This document shows, in pieces, positions 47,001 to 56,486 of a stretch of DNA of 64,000 nt. The stretch covers positions 186,001 through 250,000 of the forward strand of contig NZ_RXOL01000003.1 of NCBI RefSeq assembly GCF_004004515.1. Reading direction: 5' to 3'. Each line of letters opens with the position of its first letter. Position 1 is the first letter of the stretch. Position numbers and translations under genes: made by a program. The notes beneath the pieces are model-generated. The model made no database searches. It was not told the DNA's origin and worked only from the letters and a program-made list of their open reading frames with translations. The stretch comes from Croceicoccus ponticola (GTDB taxonomy: Bacteria; Pseudomonadota; Alphaproteobacteria; Sphingomonadales; Sphingomonadaceae).

Positions 47001-47095
47001 GTGGCCGCTGCTGGCGCCATCTTCCCGAAGTGGCGGAAGACGGCGACGCTTGCGACCGCTGCGATGCGGCGCTGGCCGGGATGGAAACCGCCTGA
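44069..47095 (+). CDS. ileS: isoleucine--tRNA ligase
   Basis: 1008 residues. Known: class I aminoacyl-tRNA synthetase that charges tRNA-Ile and edits valine. Seen: the HIGH motif in PPYANGDMHIGHALN (about residue 70), the editing-domain motif TTPWTIPVNQALAY, the KMSKS motif in GEKMSKSKGNT (about residue 705), and a C-terminal zinc knuckle CGRCW...CDRC. An acidic insertion sits in the editing domain near EDDLLALGNMLDD. Its stop overlaps lspA by one base. Confidence 0.97.
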   Translation: MTDKPSAETRDFKDTVFLPKTDFPMKAGLPAKEPGILARWQDMDLYAKLRDARRGREKFVLHDGPPYANGDMHIGHALNHVLKDMVVRTQSLLGKDAPYVPGWDCHGLPIEWKVEEQYRKKKLDKDQVPAKEFRAECRAYAQHWVDVQREQLKRLGINADWDNPYLTMQFESEATIVAELLKFATSGQLYRGAKPVMWSPVEKTALAEAEVEYEDITSTQIDVAFEIVESPIPELIGAHAVIWTTTPWTIPVNQALAYGPDVDYEIVEWGAPTKRYLVASPLVDDFIKRLSAEMNRDEAMDIPDVPEDDLLALGNMLDDMPPPPPARRWKGRELAGTMARHPLAVMFDDTIMDGDAQERFERERVDESFARLVNIREHARYCSELFDGVLSPDSPKAEFYLRPRPFLPGDFVTTDSGTGLVHMAPDHGEDDFDLCKAHGINPVFAVEGDGRYREDWAWLGGMGSVINPKFNAPDGPICQTLREVDALASASADYRHSYPHSWRSKAKIIFRCTPQWFVPMDQQRGDDGTLRETALKAIDDTRFVPAKGRNRIGSMVEGRPDWVLSRQRAWGVPITLFVDRKTGQYLNDPAVNERIVANIRTHGVDGWDEEYAADLLGPDYDVDDYERVADILDVWFDSGSTHAFVLESGRWPDLQWPADLYLEGSDQHRGWFQSSLLESCGTRGRAPYNAVLTHGFTMDGKGEKMSKSKGNTISPIDLMRDYGADIIRLWALSVDYTEDHRIGPEILKGVADTYRKLRNTFRYLLGALDGFDDAERVDVADMPELERYVLSLLGALDAKLRQSVDDFDFNTYTRALSDFCNEDLSAFFFDIRKDMLYCDAPTDMSRRAYRTVLDTLFHALVRYAAPVLVFTAEEVWATRYPQADSVHFLEWPEVPAAQADAARWDGLRALREKVNEAIEPYRREKTVRSSLQAEVEVPAAAVPDGFSDNDLAELFITATVTRGQGDGVIVKPTDMAKCGRCWRHLPEVAEDGDACDRCDAALAGMETA

Positions 47096-47646
47096 TGTCG
47101 TTCCTGACCGCAAACCGGACCAAAGGCATCGTCCTCGCGCTGGCGGTGATGGTCGCCGACCAATTGCTGAAATGGTACGTCCTTGCCGTGCTCCAACTGC
47201 GCTCGGTCGGGGTAATCGATCTCTTGCCGTTCTTCGACCTGCGCTATGCGGAAAACCGGGGCATTTCATACGGTTTCCTCACTGCCGAAAGCCTTGAGAG
47301 CCGGATATTCCTGTTCCTGCTGACCGGCACCATCGCGTTGGCCGTGTTGATCTGGATGATGCGGGAACACAAAATGGGCGATATCGCCGCGCTGGCGCTG
47401 GTGCTGGGCGGGGCGCTGGGCAATATCATTGATCGCGTACGGTTTACGTTCGTGGTCGATTATGCCGATTTCCACCTTGGCGTATGGCGGCCCTTTGCCG
47501 TGTTCAACCTTGCCGATGCGGCGATCACGGGCGGCGTCGTTTTGCTGCTTGCCCGTTCGCTGCTGATACGCGAAAAGCCTTCGGGCGACGACGATACCGA
47601 TTTTCAGGCCGACCAAGTCACGACGACTTCGCGGCCCACGGAGTGA
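47095..47646 (+). CDS. lspA: lipoprotein signal peptidase (signal peptidase II)
   Basis: 183 residues with four transmembrane helices. Known: it cleaves the signal peptide of diacylated prolipoproteins in the inner membrane. Seen: DQLLKWYV near the N terminus, FFDLRYAENRGISYGF, and the two catalytic Asp regions, LGNIIDRVRF and AVFNLADAAI. The C-terminal 25 residues are an acidic tail. The window encodes several likely lipoproteins that need it (MsrA, MsrB, DUF3035, OmpA-type). Start overlaps the ileS stop (TGATG). Confidence 0.96.
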   Translation: MSFLTANRTKGIVLALAVMVADQLLKWYVLAVLQLRSVGVIDLLPFFDLRYAENRGISYGFLTAESLESRIFLFLLTGTIALAVLIWMMREHKMGDIAALALVLGGALGNIIDRVRFTFVVDYADFHLGVWRPFAVFNLADAAITGGVVLLLARSLLIREKPSGDDDTDFQADQVTTTSRPTE

Positions 47647-47648
47647 CA

Positions 47649-48062
47649 ATGATGCGTTTGAAATCCGCCCTGCTCGTCCTGGCTTCGTCGGCCACATTGG
47701 CCGGTTGCGGCGCCGGTCTGAACATCTTCAACCGTGACGCCCCCGACGAAATGGCCGTTTCGCGGCAGGCTCCTCTGGCTGTCCCGCCCGATTTCGCGCT
47801 GGTCCCGCCGACCCCGGGCGCCCCGCGTCCGCAGGAGCCGACAGCCAGCCAGCAGGCTCTCGAAGCGCTGTTCGGCGGCCCCGCCGCGCGCAGCGGCGTG
47901 GAAACGAGCGCCCTTTTGAAGGCTGGACAGGCCGAGCCCGGCATCCGCACCGCAGTCGGCGACTTCTCCACGCACACCGTGGACAAGGGGGTCGTGACGC
48001 GCGACATTATCGCCGCACCGTCGGGCGATGGCCGCGAAGCACGGGCCGTAATTCCCGGCTGA
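47649..48062 (+). CDS. DUF3035-type lipoprotein
   Basis: 137 residues. The signal peptide ends in a lipobox (TLAGC, Cys20). The mature protein contains LAVPPDFALVPPTPGAPRPQ, a Pro-rich pattern characteristic of DUF3035 (beta-barrel assembly-associated small lipoproteins in alphaproteobacteria, function not established). It follows lspA by 2 bp and ends the purE-to-lipoprotein run. A start at ATG 47652 is equally possible. Confidence 0.82.
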   Translation: MMRLKSALLVLASSATLAGCGAGLNIFNRDAPDEMAVSRQAPLAVPPDFALVPPTPGAPRPQEPTASQQALEALFGGPAARSGVETSALLKAGQAEPGIRTAVGDFSTHTVDKGVVTRDIIAAPSGDGREARAVIPG

Positions 48063-48068
48063 TCCCGA

Positions 48069-48089
48069 CCCGGCCCATCGCGGGCCGGG
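48069..48089. terminator. hairpin between convergent genes
   Basis: CCCGGCCC pairs with GGGCCGGG around a 5-base loop, between the DUF3035 gene (plus) and the CNNM gene (minus). No strong T-run follows on either strand, so it is a weak candidate for a shared terminator. Confidence 0.45.
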
Positions 48090-48099
48090 CAATTCCCGT

Positions 48100-49440
48100 T
48101 CAGATTTCTTCGACTGGCGCCGGGGCAGGCTTTTCGCGCGACGCGAGCAGCTTGTCGATCCGGCGCCCGTCCATGTCGACGATCTCGATCCGCCAGCCCT
48201 GTTCGCGGAAATATTCCCCCTCCACCGGCAGCCGTTTCATCATCCATAGGACATAGCCCGCCGCCGTGGCGAATTCGCGGCTTTCGGGCAGGTCGATGCC
48301 CAGCCCCTCGGCCAGCCGGTCCGCCGGCAAGGCCCCCGACAGCAGCAGCGATCCGTCCTCGCGCTCCACGATCAACGGATCGTCGCCATCGTCGGCATGG
48401 GCCACGAAATGGCCGACCAGCGCCGACAACAGGTCGGCAGGCGTCACGATCCCTTCGAAATGCCCGTATTCGTCGTGCACCAGCGCCATGGCGACATCGC
48501 CGTTGCGCATGATGCGCAAGGCATCGAGCGCGTCGATCTGGTCGGGGATGATTTCAGCTTTTTTCATCAGCCGGGTCAGGTTCGGCTTGCGCCCCTTCAT
48601 CAGCGCGGCCAGCAATTCGCGCACCTTGATCACGCCGATGATGTTTTCCACCGACCCCTGACCCACCAGCAACAGCGAATGGGGGGACGCTGCGATGACC
48701 TTACGCATGTCCTCGATTCCGGCACGACGATCCAGCCAGTCGATCTCGGTCCGCGGCGTCATCAGTTCGCGCACCGGCCGATCGGCCAGCCGCAGCACTT
48801 CGGCCATGATGGTATGCTCGGCCTCCTCGATCGCGCCGGATCGCGTCGCCTCCAACATGATCATCTTGAGCTCTTCGGCCGTCACGCCCGAATCGCGATC
48901 CTTGCCCAGGCCGATCAGCCGCAGCAGGAGGATGGTGCTGTTGTCGAGCAACCAGACCACCGGCGCGGCCACCCGGGCCAGCATGGCCATCGGCGGCGCG
49001 GCGACCACGGCGATCTCTTCGCGTGCGCGCAGGGCGATCTGCTTGGGCGTAAGTTCGCCCGCAACCAGCGAGAAATAGGTCGTCAGCACGATGACCAGCG
49101 CGAAACCGACGTTGTTTGCGGTATCCTGCTCAAGCGGGAAGCCCATTTGCAGACTTATCACGGCCAGCCGTTCGCCGACCGGGCCGCCAAGGCTGGCGCC
49201 CGAATAGGCACCTGCGACAATCCCGATGAGAGTAATCCCGATCTGCACGGTGGACAAAAACTTGCCGCTGTCGGCGATAAGCGACAGCGCAACCTTCGCC
49301 CCCTTGCTGCCGTCATCCGCCATGCGGCGCAGCCGGGCGCTGCGCGAAGAGACGATCGCAAGCTCGGACAGCGAGAACAGGCCGTTGAGCACGATCAACC
49401 CGGCAATGATAAAAACGTCGGTCCAGGGAAAGGGGGACAA
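48100..49440 (-). CDS. CNNM/HlyC-CorC family membrane protein
   Basis: 446 residues from TTG 49440 (SPFPWTDVFII follows); an ATG at 49506 would add 22 residues. The order is a DUF21/CNNM membrane domain (about 1-190, with LFSLSELAIVSSRSARLRRM and LTPKQIALR), a pair of CBS domains (about 200-320, with VRELMTPRTEIDWL), and a C-terminal CorC/HlyC domain with VVH-type DEYGHFEGIVTPADLL nearby. Known: such proteins are linked to magnesium/cobalt efflux or membrane integrity; the name hemolysin is historical. Confidence 0.88.
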   Translation of the reverse strand: MSPFPWTDVFIIAGLIVLNGLFSLSELAIVSSRSARLRRMADDGSKGAKVALSLIADSGKFLSTVQIGITLIGIVAGAYSGASLGGPVGERLAVISLQMGFPLEQDTANNVGFALVIVLTTYFSLVAGELTPKQIALRAREEIAVVAAPPMAMLARVAAPVVWLLDNSTILLLRLIGLGKDRDSGVTAEELKMIMLEATRSGAIEEAEHTIMAEVLRLADRPVRELMTPRTEIDWLDRRAGIEDMRKVIAASPHSLLLVGQGSVENIIGVIKVRELLAALMKGRKPNLTRLMKKAEIIPDQIDALDALRIMRNGDVAMALVHDEYGHFEGIVTPADLLSALVGHFVAHADDGDDPLIVEREDGSLLLSGALPADRLAEGLGIDLPESREFATAAGYVLWMMKRLPVEGEYFREQGWRIEIVDMDGRRIDKLLASREKPAPAPVEEI

Positions 49441-49539
49441 GAGGGTGCCTTGGGCGTTGTTGTCTGGGAAAGTCAGCAGATAGCGACAAACCAGCCCATG
49501 CCGCAAGAAAGACCGGTCGCAATCGCGACGGATCGTTCA

Positions 49540-49565
49540 GGAACCACCAAGCTGCTTCACGCGTT
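49540..49565 (+). promoter_or_regulatory. EcfG-type promoter in front of the OmpA-family lipoprotein
   Basis: GGAAC (49540-49544), 17 bases, CGTT (49562-49565). This matches the EcfG general-stress promoter consensus (GGAAC-N16/17-CGTT) and lies 75 bases before the start codon. The sigma factor itself is encoded at 59989-60633. Confidence 0.6.
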
Positions 49566-49640
49566 TCTGCTCACGACATCCGGATTGCGGCACGTTTCGT
49601 CCTGTCCGGAACCGATTTTTTTGAAGAAGGAATATTTCCT

Positions 49641-50324
49641 ATGGCACGTCGCCGTTATCTTACCGCCGCTCTCGCTGCCGTTTCGCTTATCGGCGTATCC
49701 GCTTGCGTTACCGATCCCAACACCGGCGAAAAGAAAATTTCGCGTACGGTCCTTGGCACCGCTGGCGGCGCGGCTGCCGGTTATCTTCTGGGCGGCATCA
49801 TCGGCGGCAAGACTGCCCGCATTGCCGGCGCAGGCATCGGCGGCGTCGCTGGCGGCGTGGTCGGTTACAAGATGGATCAGCAGATCAAGGAACTGAAGGA
49901 GCAGACTGCAGGTTCCGGCATCGATGTCACCGACGAAGGTGAATATATCAAGGTCAACCTGCCCGACGGCGTGACTTTCGCCACCGACAGTTCGACCGTG
50001 TCGCCTTCGTTCAGGGCCATTCTCGACGATATCGCCGCATCGCTGCTGCAGTATCCCGACAGCCTGATCGACGTGTACGGTTTCACCGACAGCACCGGTT
50101 CGGAAAGCTACAACCTTCAGCTTTCGGAACGTCGCGCCAAGGCCGTCGCCGACTACCTGATCTACAAGGGCGTGCCCGCAGCGCGCCTTGCGACCAAGGG
50201 CTTCGGTGAAGACCCGAACTACTTCGTCGCGACCAACGACACCGACGCGGGCCGTGCGCTCAACCGTCGCGTCGAAATCAAGATCGTTCCGATCAGTCAG
50301 GAAGAAGTGCAGGCCGCGAAGTAA
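49641..50324 (+). CDS. OmpA-family peptidoglycan-associated lipoprotein
   Basis: 227 residues. A signal peptide with lipobox (GVSAC, Cys22) is followed by a Gly-rich segment (GTAGGAAAGYLLGGIIGGKTARIAGAGIGG..., here residues about 40-73) of the YMGG/glycine-zipper type, then an OmpA C-terminal domain that binds peptidoglycan: VYGFTDSTGSESYNLQLSERRAKAV and GRALNRRVEIKIVP. GAAGGA lies upstream of ATG 49641. Known: this class tethers the outer membrane to the cell wall. The upstream EcfG-type promoter suggests stress induction. Confidence 0.9.
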   Translation: MARRRYLTAALAAVSLIGVSACVTDPNTGEKKISRTVLGTAGGAAAGYLLGGIIGGKTARIAGAGIGGVAGGVVGYKMDQQIKELKEQTAGSGIDVTDEGEYIKVNLPDGVTFATDSSTVSPSFRAILDDIAASLLQYPDSLIDVYGFTDSTGSESYNLQLSERRAKAVADYLIYKGVPAARLATKGFGEDPNYFVATNDTDAGRALNRRVEIKIVPISQEEVQAAK

Positions 50325-50367
50325 TTCCAGCCGGTACATCGCTTCCCGGTTAACAACCGGAAATACG

Positions 50368-50397
50368 ACGGGTCAGGCGGACAACCGCCTGGCCCGT
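50368..50397. terminator. strong hairpin at a convergent gene junction
   Basis: A 13-bp stem with one G-T pair (50368-50380 with 50385-50397) and a 4-base loop ACAA. It overlaps the last codons of the minus-strand phosphatase gene and follows the OmpA lipoprotein gene. A second small hairpin (CCGGTT-AAC-AACCGG, 50346-50360) precedes it. T-runs are lacking. Confidence 0.5.
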
Positions 50398-51152
50398 TCG
50401 CTTATCCGCTCCACCGCCGCGGCGTGGATCGCAGGGGCAGTCACCAACAGTCCGAACGAGCGCGGGTCGCGTTTGTTGTAGGCGAGCGGCTGGCCGTGTG
50501 CGTCGGTGACCGCGGCGCCTGCTTCCCGCGCTATCAGACCAGCGGCCCCGATGTCCCATTCGTAACCCCAGCGCAACGTGGCGACGAGATCGGCTTCATC
50601 CGCCGCGACCATTGCGATTCGCAGCGCGATGGAATTCGGCTTATCGACACAGACGAGGTCGATATCCTCCTTGGGCAGGGCATCGGCAGGCGTTCGCGAC
50701 CCCGGCAGCGTTTCGCGCCGGCCAACCGCCAAGCGCTGCCCGTTGCGGAACGATCCCTGCCCCGCGCGCGCCGTCCAGTATTCCTGACGCGCTGGCGCGT
50801 TGAGCCCGGCGATGAGCGGGCGCCCTGCGCTGACCAGCGCGACGGAAACGGCCCAGCCGGTCCGCCCGCGCAGGAAATCGCGCGTCCCGTCGATCGGGTC
50901 GACCAACCAGATTAGCCCGCCGTCCAACCGTTCGGGCGCATCGACGGTTTCTTCGGACAGCCAGCCCGCCGACGGTAGCAAGTCGGTCAGGGCATCGCGC
51001 AAATATCGATCGACGGCCAGATCGGCCGCGCAGACCGGGCTATTATCGTCCTTGGCCCACGTTTCGGGCGCATGGCCCATGCCGGGCCATGAACCGAGCG
51101 CGATTTGTCCGGCTTTTGCCATGATGGCATCGAATTTGGTGCTATCGAGCAT
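50373..51152 (-). CDS. cysQ: inositol monophosphatase family protein, CysQ-like 3'(2'),5'-bisphosphate nucleotidase
   Basis: 259 residues. The metal-binding motifs of the family are present: SEET (about residue 66), the core WLVDPIDGTRDFLRGR (about 82-97) and WDIGAAGLIAREAGAAVTD near residue 200. The DPIDGTRDF variant and overall length fit CysQ, which removes 3'-phosphoadenosine 5'-phosphate from sulfate assimilation; an inositol phosphatase remains possible. Divergent from sucC with a 174-bp intergenic region. Confidence 0.8.
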   Translation of the reverse strand: MLDSTKFDAIMAKAGQIALGSWPGMGHAPETWAKDDNSPVCAADLAVDRYLRDALTDLLPSAGWLSEETVDAPERLDGGLIWLVDPIDGTRDFLRGRTGWAVSVALVSAGRPLIAGLNAPARQEYWTARAGQGSFRNGQRLAVGRRETLPGSRTPADALPKEDIDLVCVDKPNSIALRIAMVAADEADLVATLRWGYEWDIGAAGLIAREAGAAVTDAHGQPLAYNKRDPRSFGLLVTAPAIHAAAVERISERARRLSA

Positions 51153-51326
51153 GGCCCGCCTTCTGATTGCAATTGCTTCGCAAAAGCAAATAAAACTCGC
51201 TTAAATGCGAGCTATGTCCGCCTTGCTTGAATTTGTAGACGATGCGAGGCCTTTTCAACAGGGCCACCATATGCTTTACGCACCTGCGAAAAGGGCGTGC
51301 TGGCCCTGCGGAGCAAAGGATCGGCG

Positions 51327-52541
<1,215 letters not shown>

Positions 52542-52545
52542 TCAG

Positions 52546-52584
52546 GACCGATCGTCCGGGCGGCGGCGCTGCCCGGATACGGTC
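52546..52584 (+). terminator. extended hairpin behind sucC
   Basis: A two-part stem: GACCG with CGGTC (outer) and TCCGGGC with GCCCGGA (inner), loop of 9 bases, five bases after the sucC stop. No T-run follows, so it may stabilise the sucC message or act as an attenuating structure before etfB rather than as a full terminator. Confidence 0.35.
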
Positions 52585-52753
52585 TTCGCGGACCAGATGA
52601 ATTACGACAGGGACGGCGGAAAAAGCCCGGATTCCGTAACGTCCTTGATTTCCCGGCAGGCGCATTCCAAACGCATCGCGCCGAATACTTTTCGAGCCGG
52701 CCAGAACGGCAGCTGACTGCCCCTCGCCGGCTGAAACTTGAGAGGACTTGCAG

Positions 52754-53500
52754 ATGAAAGCCCTGGTGCCCGTGAAGCGGGTGATCGATTACAACGTGAA
52801 GCCGCGGGTCAAGGCGGACGGAACGGGTGTCGATCTCGCGAACGTGAAGATGAGCATGAACCCCTTCGACGAAATCGCCGTCGAAGAGGCGATCCGGTTG
52901 AAGGAATCGGGTGCGGTCACGGAAATCATCGCGATCTCCGTCGGCCCGGCCAAGGCGCAGGAAACGCTGCGCACCGCGCTGGCCATGGGCGCCGACAGCG
53001 CGATCCTGGTTGAAACCGATGACGAGGTCGAACCGCTCGCCGTCGCCAAGATCCTGAAGGCCGCAGCCGCCGAAGTGCAGCCCGGTCTCATCATCCTTGG
53101 CAAGCAGGCGATCGACGACGATTCGAACCAGACCGGCCAGATGCTCGCCGCGCTGATGAACCTGCCGCAGGGCACCTTCGCCAGCAAGGTCGTCGTCGAA
53201 GGCGATAGCGTGACCGTCACGCGCGAAGTCGACGGCGGTCTCGAAACGGTGAAGCTCTCGCTTCCCGCCATCGTCACCACCGACCTGCGCCTGAACGAGC
53301 CGCGCTACGCTTCGCTGCCCAACATCATGAAGGCGAAGAAGAAGCCGCTCGATGTGAAGACGCCCGCCGATTACGGCGTCGATATCACTCCGCGCATCAA
53401 GACGCTGAAGGTTGCCGAACCGCCGGTCCGTCAGGCCGGCATCAAGGTTGCCGACGTCGACGAACTGGTCGCCAAGCTCAAGAACATGGGAGTCGCGTGA
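52754..53500 (+). CDS. etfB: electron transfer flavoprotein subunit beta
   Basis: 248 residues. Known: EtfB binds AMP and with EtfA carries electrons from acyl-CoA dehydrogenases to ETF-quinone oxidoreductase. Seen: [57 protein letters not shown] (the family signature) and [23 protein letters not shown] lies 8 bases before ATG 52754. The stop overlaps etfA by one base. Confidence 0.96.
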   Translation: MKALVPVKRVIDYNVKPRVKADGTGVDLANVKMSMNPFDEIAVEEAIRLKESGAVTEIIAISVGPAKAQETLRTALAMGADSAILVETDDEVEPLAVAKILKAAAAEVQPGLIILGKQAIDDDSNQTGQMLAALMNLPQGTFASKVVVEGDSVTVTREVDGGLETVKLSLPAIVTTDLRLNEPRYASLPNIMKAKKKPLDVKTPADYGVDITPRIKTLKVAEPPVRQAGIKVADVDELVAKLKNMGVA

Positions 53501-54429
53501 TGAAGACGCTCGTCTGGGTCGAACACGACAACAGCGCCATGGCCGACGCGACGCTGGCGGCGGTCACCGCCGCAGGCAAGCTCGGCGAAGTCCACCTGCT
53601 GGTCGCAGGGTCCGGCTGCCGCGCTGTGGCCGAACAGGCTGCGCAGATCGCGGGCGTGGGCAAGGTTCATCTTGCCGACAACGCCGCCTATGCCAACGCG
53701 CTGGCCGAAAACGTCGCGCCGCTGGTGGTCGATCTCATGAGTCACCATGACGCGTTCGTCGCGCCCGCCACTTCGCACGGCAAGAACATCACGCCGCGCG
53801 TCGCAGCCCTGCTCGACGTCATGCAGATCAGCGATATCCTGTCGGTCGAAGGCGAGAAGACCTTCACCCGCCCGACTTATGCGGGCAACGCCATCGCCAC
53901 GGTCGAAAGCACCGATGCCAAGCTCGTCATCACCGTGCGCGGCACCGCCTTCGACAAGGCGGAAACGACCGGCGGCTCGGCCACGATCGAAGACGTGAGC
54001 GGTGCGGGCGATGCCGGCTTGTCCAGCTTCGTCGGCGCGGAAATCGCCAAGAACGAGCGTCCCGAACTGACCAGCGCGAAGATCATCGTGTCGGGCGGCC
54101 GTGCGCTGAAGGACAGCGAGACCTTCCAGCAGGTCATCATGCCGCTGGCCGACAAGCTGGGCGCGGGCGTGGGCGCATCGCGCGCCGCCGTCGACGCAGG
54201 CTACGTCCCCAACGACTATCAGGTCGGCCAGACCGGCAAGATCGTCGCGCCCGAAGTGTACATCGCCATCGGCATCAGCGGCGCGATCCAGCACCTTGCC
54301 GGCATGAAGGACAGCAAGACCATCATCGCCATCAACAAGGACGAGGACGCCCCGATCTTCCAGGTCGCTGACATCGGCCTCGTCGGCGATCTGTTCAAGA
54401 TCGTCCCGGAGCTGACCGAAAAGCTCTGA
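53500..54429 (+). CDS. etfA: electron transfer flavoprotein subunit alpha
   Basis: 309 residues. The N-terminal Rossmann-like domain is followed by the C-terminal FAD-binding domain with [36 protein letters not shown] (split in the ETF signature) and [22 protein letters not shown]. Known: the alpha chain holds the FAD of ETF. A GTG at 53497 is in frame, but ATG 53500 is preferred. A strong terminator follows. Confidence 0.96.
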   Translation: MKTLVWVEHDNSAMADATLAAVTAAGKLGEVHLLVAGSGCRAVAEQAAQIAGVGKVHLADNAAYANALAENVAPLVVDLMSHHDAFVAPATSHGKNITPRVAALLDVMQISDILSVEGEKTFTRPTYAGNAIATVESTDAKLVITVRGTAFDKAETTGGSATIEDVSGAGDAGLSSFVGAEIAKNERPELTSAKIIVSGGRALKDSETFQQVIMPLADKLGAGVGASRAAVDAGYVPNDYQVGQTGKIVAPEVYIAIGISGAIQHLAGMKDSKTIIAINKDEDAPIFQVADIGLVGDLFKIVPELTEKL

Positions 54430-54449
54430 TTTCAGGCTACCACCGGATG

Positions 54450-54480
54450 AAGGGCGGCACCGGCGTGTGCCGCCCTTTTT
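54450..54480 (+). terminator. intrinsic terminator of the etf genes
   Basis: The stem GGGCGGCAC/GTGCCGCCC (54452-54460 with 54467-54475), extendable by A-T pairs, has a 6-base loop and is followed directly by TTTTT. It lies about 22 bases after etfA. Confidence 0.85.
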
Positions 54481-54584
54481 CGTTCTGGGCCAACTCGCGC
54501 TTGGCCATGCCGCCCTGCCGTTCTATGTCCCGGCATATCCTTTTCGCGCCCGTTCGCGGTGCAACAAATTCCCCTGGGAGAGAC

Positions 54585-55523
54585 ATGACAGATCGCAAGG
54601 AACCGCCGCAGGAGCCCGGTGAAGCCGGACCCCACGGCAAGCCAGAACCTGCCGATCGCGCGCTCAAGCCGCGAAAATTCTACAAGGCCGAGCAGGAAGC
54701 CGCCTTTTCTGAAAGTTCGTTTACCCACACGCCGCAGACCAGCCACCCGGCTTATCGCCTCGCTTTTCGCGACACCGATTTCCTGTTGCGCGACGATTTG
54801 CGGCCGGTCCGCTTTCAGCTCGAACTGCTGAAGGCGGAAACCATGTTGGAAGAAGCCGGCGTCGGGTCGATGCTGGTCATCTACGGTTCGGCTCGCATCC
54901 CATCGCCCGAAGCAGCCGAGGCCTTGCTCGAAACCGCCGACACCGACCCGCGCGGGCGTGCCGTGATCGAAAGCCTGGTGGCGAAACAGCAATATTACCA
55001 GGAAGCCCGCAAGCTTGCCTATATGGCCAGCGCGGCGGCGATCGTCGAAAACGGCGAGCGGCATTTCGTCGTCTGTTCAGGCGGGGGTCCTTCGATCATG
55101 GAAGCGGCCAATCGTGGCGCGCATGAGGCGGGTGCCGAATCGGTCGGGCTGAATATCGTTCTGCCGCACGAACAGGCCCCCAACAGTTACGTCACGCCAC
55201 GCTTGTCGCTGCAGTTCCACTATTTCGCACTGCGCAAGATGCACTTCCTGATGCGCGCACGCGCGCTGGCCGTGTTCCCCGGCGGGTTCGGCACGTTCGA
55301 CGAATTTTTCGAGACCCTGACGTTGGTCCAGACGGGCAAGATGAAGCCGATTCCGATCTTCCTCTTCGGACGTTCGTTCTGGGAAAAGGTCGTCGATTTC
55401 GGAGCGCTCGCGGACGAAGGCGTGATCAGCCACGAAGACCTGCAACTCTTCCGCATCGTCGACACAGCAGAAGAAGCTTGGGAGCGGATCGTAAAGTTCT
55501 ACAAGTTGCACCCGGCCAACTAA
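54585..55523 (+). CDS. LOG family (TIGR00730-type) Rossmann fold protein
   Basis: 312 residues, GGGAGAG just before ATG 54585. After an N-terminal extension of about 90 hydrophilic residues comes the LOG-like core: MLVIYGSARIP, VVCSGGGPSIMEAANRGAHEAGAESVGLNI and the PGGFGTFDEFFE motif (P-G-G-x-G-T-x-x-E), which in LOG proteins forms the nucleotide-binding active site. Known LOG enzymes are cytokinin-type or nucleotide 5'-monophosphate phosphoribohydrolases. The long N terminus is typical of a separate bacterial subgroup of unknown activity. Confidence 0.87.
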   Translation: MTDRKEPPQEPGEAGPHGKPEPADRALKPRKFYKAEQEAAFSESSFTHTPQTSHPAYRLAFRDTDFLLRDDLRPVRFQLELLKAETMLEEAGVGSMLVIYGSARIPSPEAAEALLETADTDPRGRAVIESLVAKQQYYQEARKLAYMASAAAIVENGERHFVVCSGGGPSIMEAANRGAHEAGAESVGLNIVLPHEQAPNSYVTPRLSLQFHYFALRKMHFLMRARALAVFPGGFGTFDEFFETLTLVQTGKMKPIPIFLFGRSFWEKVVDFGALADEGVISHEDLQLFRIVDTAEEAWERIVKFYKLHPAN

Positions 55524-55533
55524 TCGGTCCGGG

Positions 55534-56283
55534 TCAGCGCACGGCCTGATGGCCAATAGGGCCGTGCCCAGCGCCAAAGCCGGGTGCGGCCATCAGCGCT
55601 GAGCGAACGAAGCTGCGCGCCTGTGAGATGGCATCGACCAGTTCGAGGCCCGCGCCAAGTCCCGTAGCGATGGCGCTGGCCATCGTGCAGCCGGTCCCGT
55701 GGGTGTGGTGCGTCGCGATCCGCGCCGCCGACCATTCGCGCATTGCGTGTCCGGGGCGATAGAGCCGGTCGACGACCAGATCCCCTGGCGCATCGCCGCC
55801 CTTGGCCAGAAATGCGATCCCGCGCCGCTGCACGCCCGCCACATCGCCCAACGCCTGAAGCTCCGGCACGTTGGGAGTGGTCAATATCGCCAGCCGCATC
55901 AACCGTTCGAACGCGGCGATAGTATCGGCATCGGCCAGCACCGAACCGCTCGTCGCAATCATGACCGGATCGAAAACGACCGGGACTGAAATACCCTCCA
56001 GCAGATCCGCCACGGCATGGGCGATTGCGGGCGATCCCAGCATCCCGATCTTCACCGCATCGACGCCGATGTCGTCGATGCAGCTTTGTGCCTGCGCCAC
56101 CACGATTTCGGGCGACAGCACTTTCGCCGCCTGAACGCCCGTGGTGTTCTGCGCCGTGATCGCGGTGATGGCGGTCATCGCATAGCCGCCCAGCATCGTG
56201 ATCGTCTTGATGTCGGCCTGTACCCCTGCGCCGCCGGAACTGTCCGATCCGGCGATGGTCAGGATGCGGGGAGGCGTGGTCAT
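55534..56283 (-). CDS. thiD: hydroxymethylpyrimidine/phosphomethylpyrimidine kinase
   Basis: 249 residues. Known: ThiD phosphorylates HMP and HMP-P in thiamine synthesis or salvage. Seen: LTIAGSDSSGGAGVQADIKT, GGYAMTAITAITAQNT, DPVMIATSG, TPNVPELQAL and the anion-hole HTHGTGCTMASAIA with the catalytic Asp position replaced by the local TGC context usual for ThiD. It overlaps the DUF1272 gene by 4 bp and is the last gene of glmM-DUF1272-thiD. No TPP riboswitch is visible in front of the unit. Confidence 0.94.
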   Translation of the reverse strand: MTTPPRILTIAGSDSSGGAGVQADIKTITMLGGYAMTAITAITAQNTTGVQAAKVLSPEIVVAQAQSCIDDIGVDAVKIGMLGSPAIAHAVADLLEGISVPVVFDPVMIATSGSVLADADTIAAFERLMRLAILTTPNVPELQALGDVAGVQRRGIAFLAKGGDAPGDLVVDRLYRPGHAMREWSAARIATHHTHGTGCTMASAIATGLGAGLELVDAISQARSFVRSALMAAPGFGAGHGPIGHQAVR

Positions 56284-56486
56284 GCCTGTCTGACGACTTT
56301 TTCCTGCGCCGCCTTGGACCGGGTGGGCCGGTCGACCAGTTCGCCGCCGCAATTGGGGCAAAGATCGTCCAGCGCATCGGCGCATTCGGCGCAATACGTG
56401 CACTCGAAACTGCAGATGAAGGCGCCCGGTGCTTCCGCCGGGGTCTGCGCGCCGCAACGCTCGCAACGAATGCGCATTTCCAGCAT
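56280..56486 (-). CDS. DUF1272 cysteine-rich small protein
   Basis: 68 residues with eight cysteines: RCERCG, ICSFECTYCAECADAL and LCPNCGG. This CxxC arrangement is that of DUF1272, a small zinc-binding domain of unknown function. The C-terminal 18 residues are basic. It overlaps glmM by one base (TGATG) and thiD by four, so it is locked between two unrelated metabolic genes in one transcript. Confidence 0.88.
   Translation of the reverse strand: MLEMRIRCERCGAQTPAEAPGAFICSFECTYCAECADALDDLCPNCGGELVDRPTRSKAAQEKVVRQA

Noticed and set aside
44054-47269. Minus-strand open frame of 1071 codons opposite ileS and lspA
   Set aside because: It is the mirror of the codon bias of ileS; the translation is rich in Arg, His, Gln and Val without any recognisable domain, and the plus strand carries all IleS motifs.
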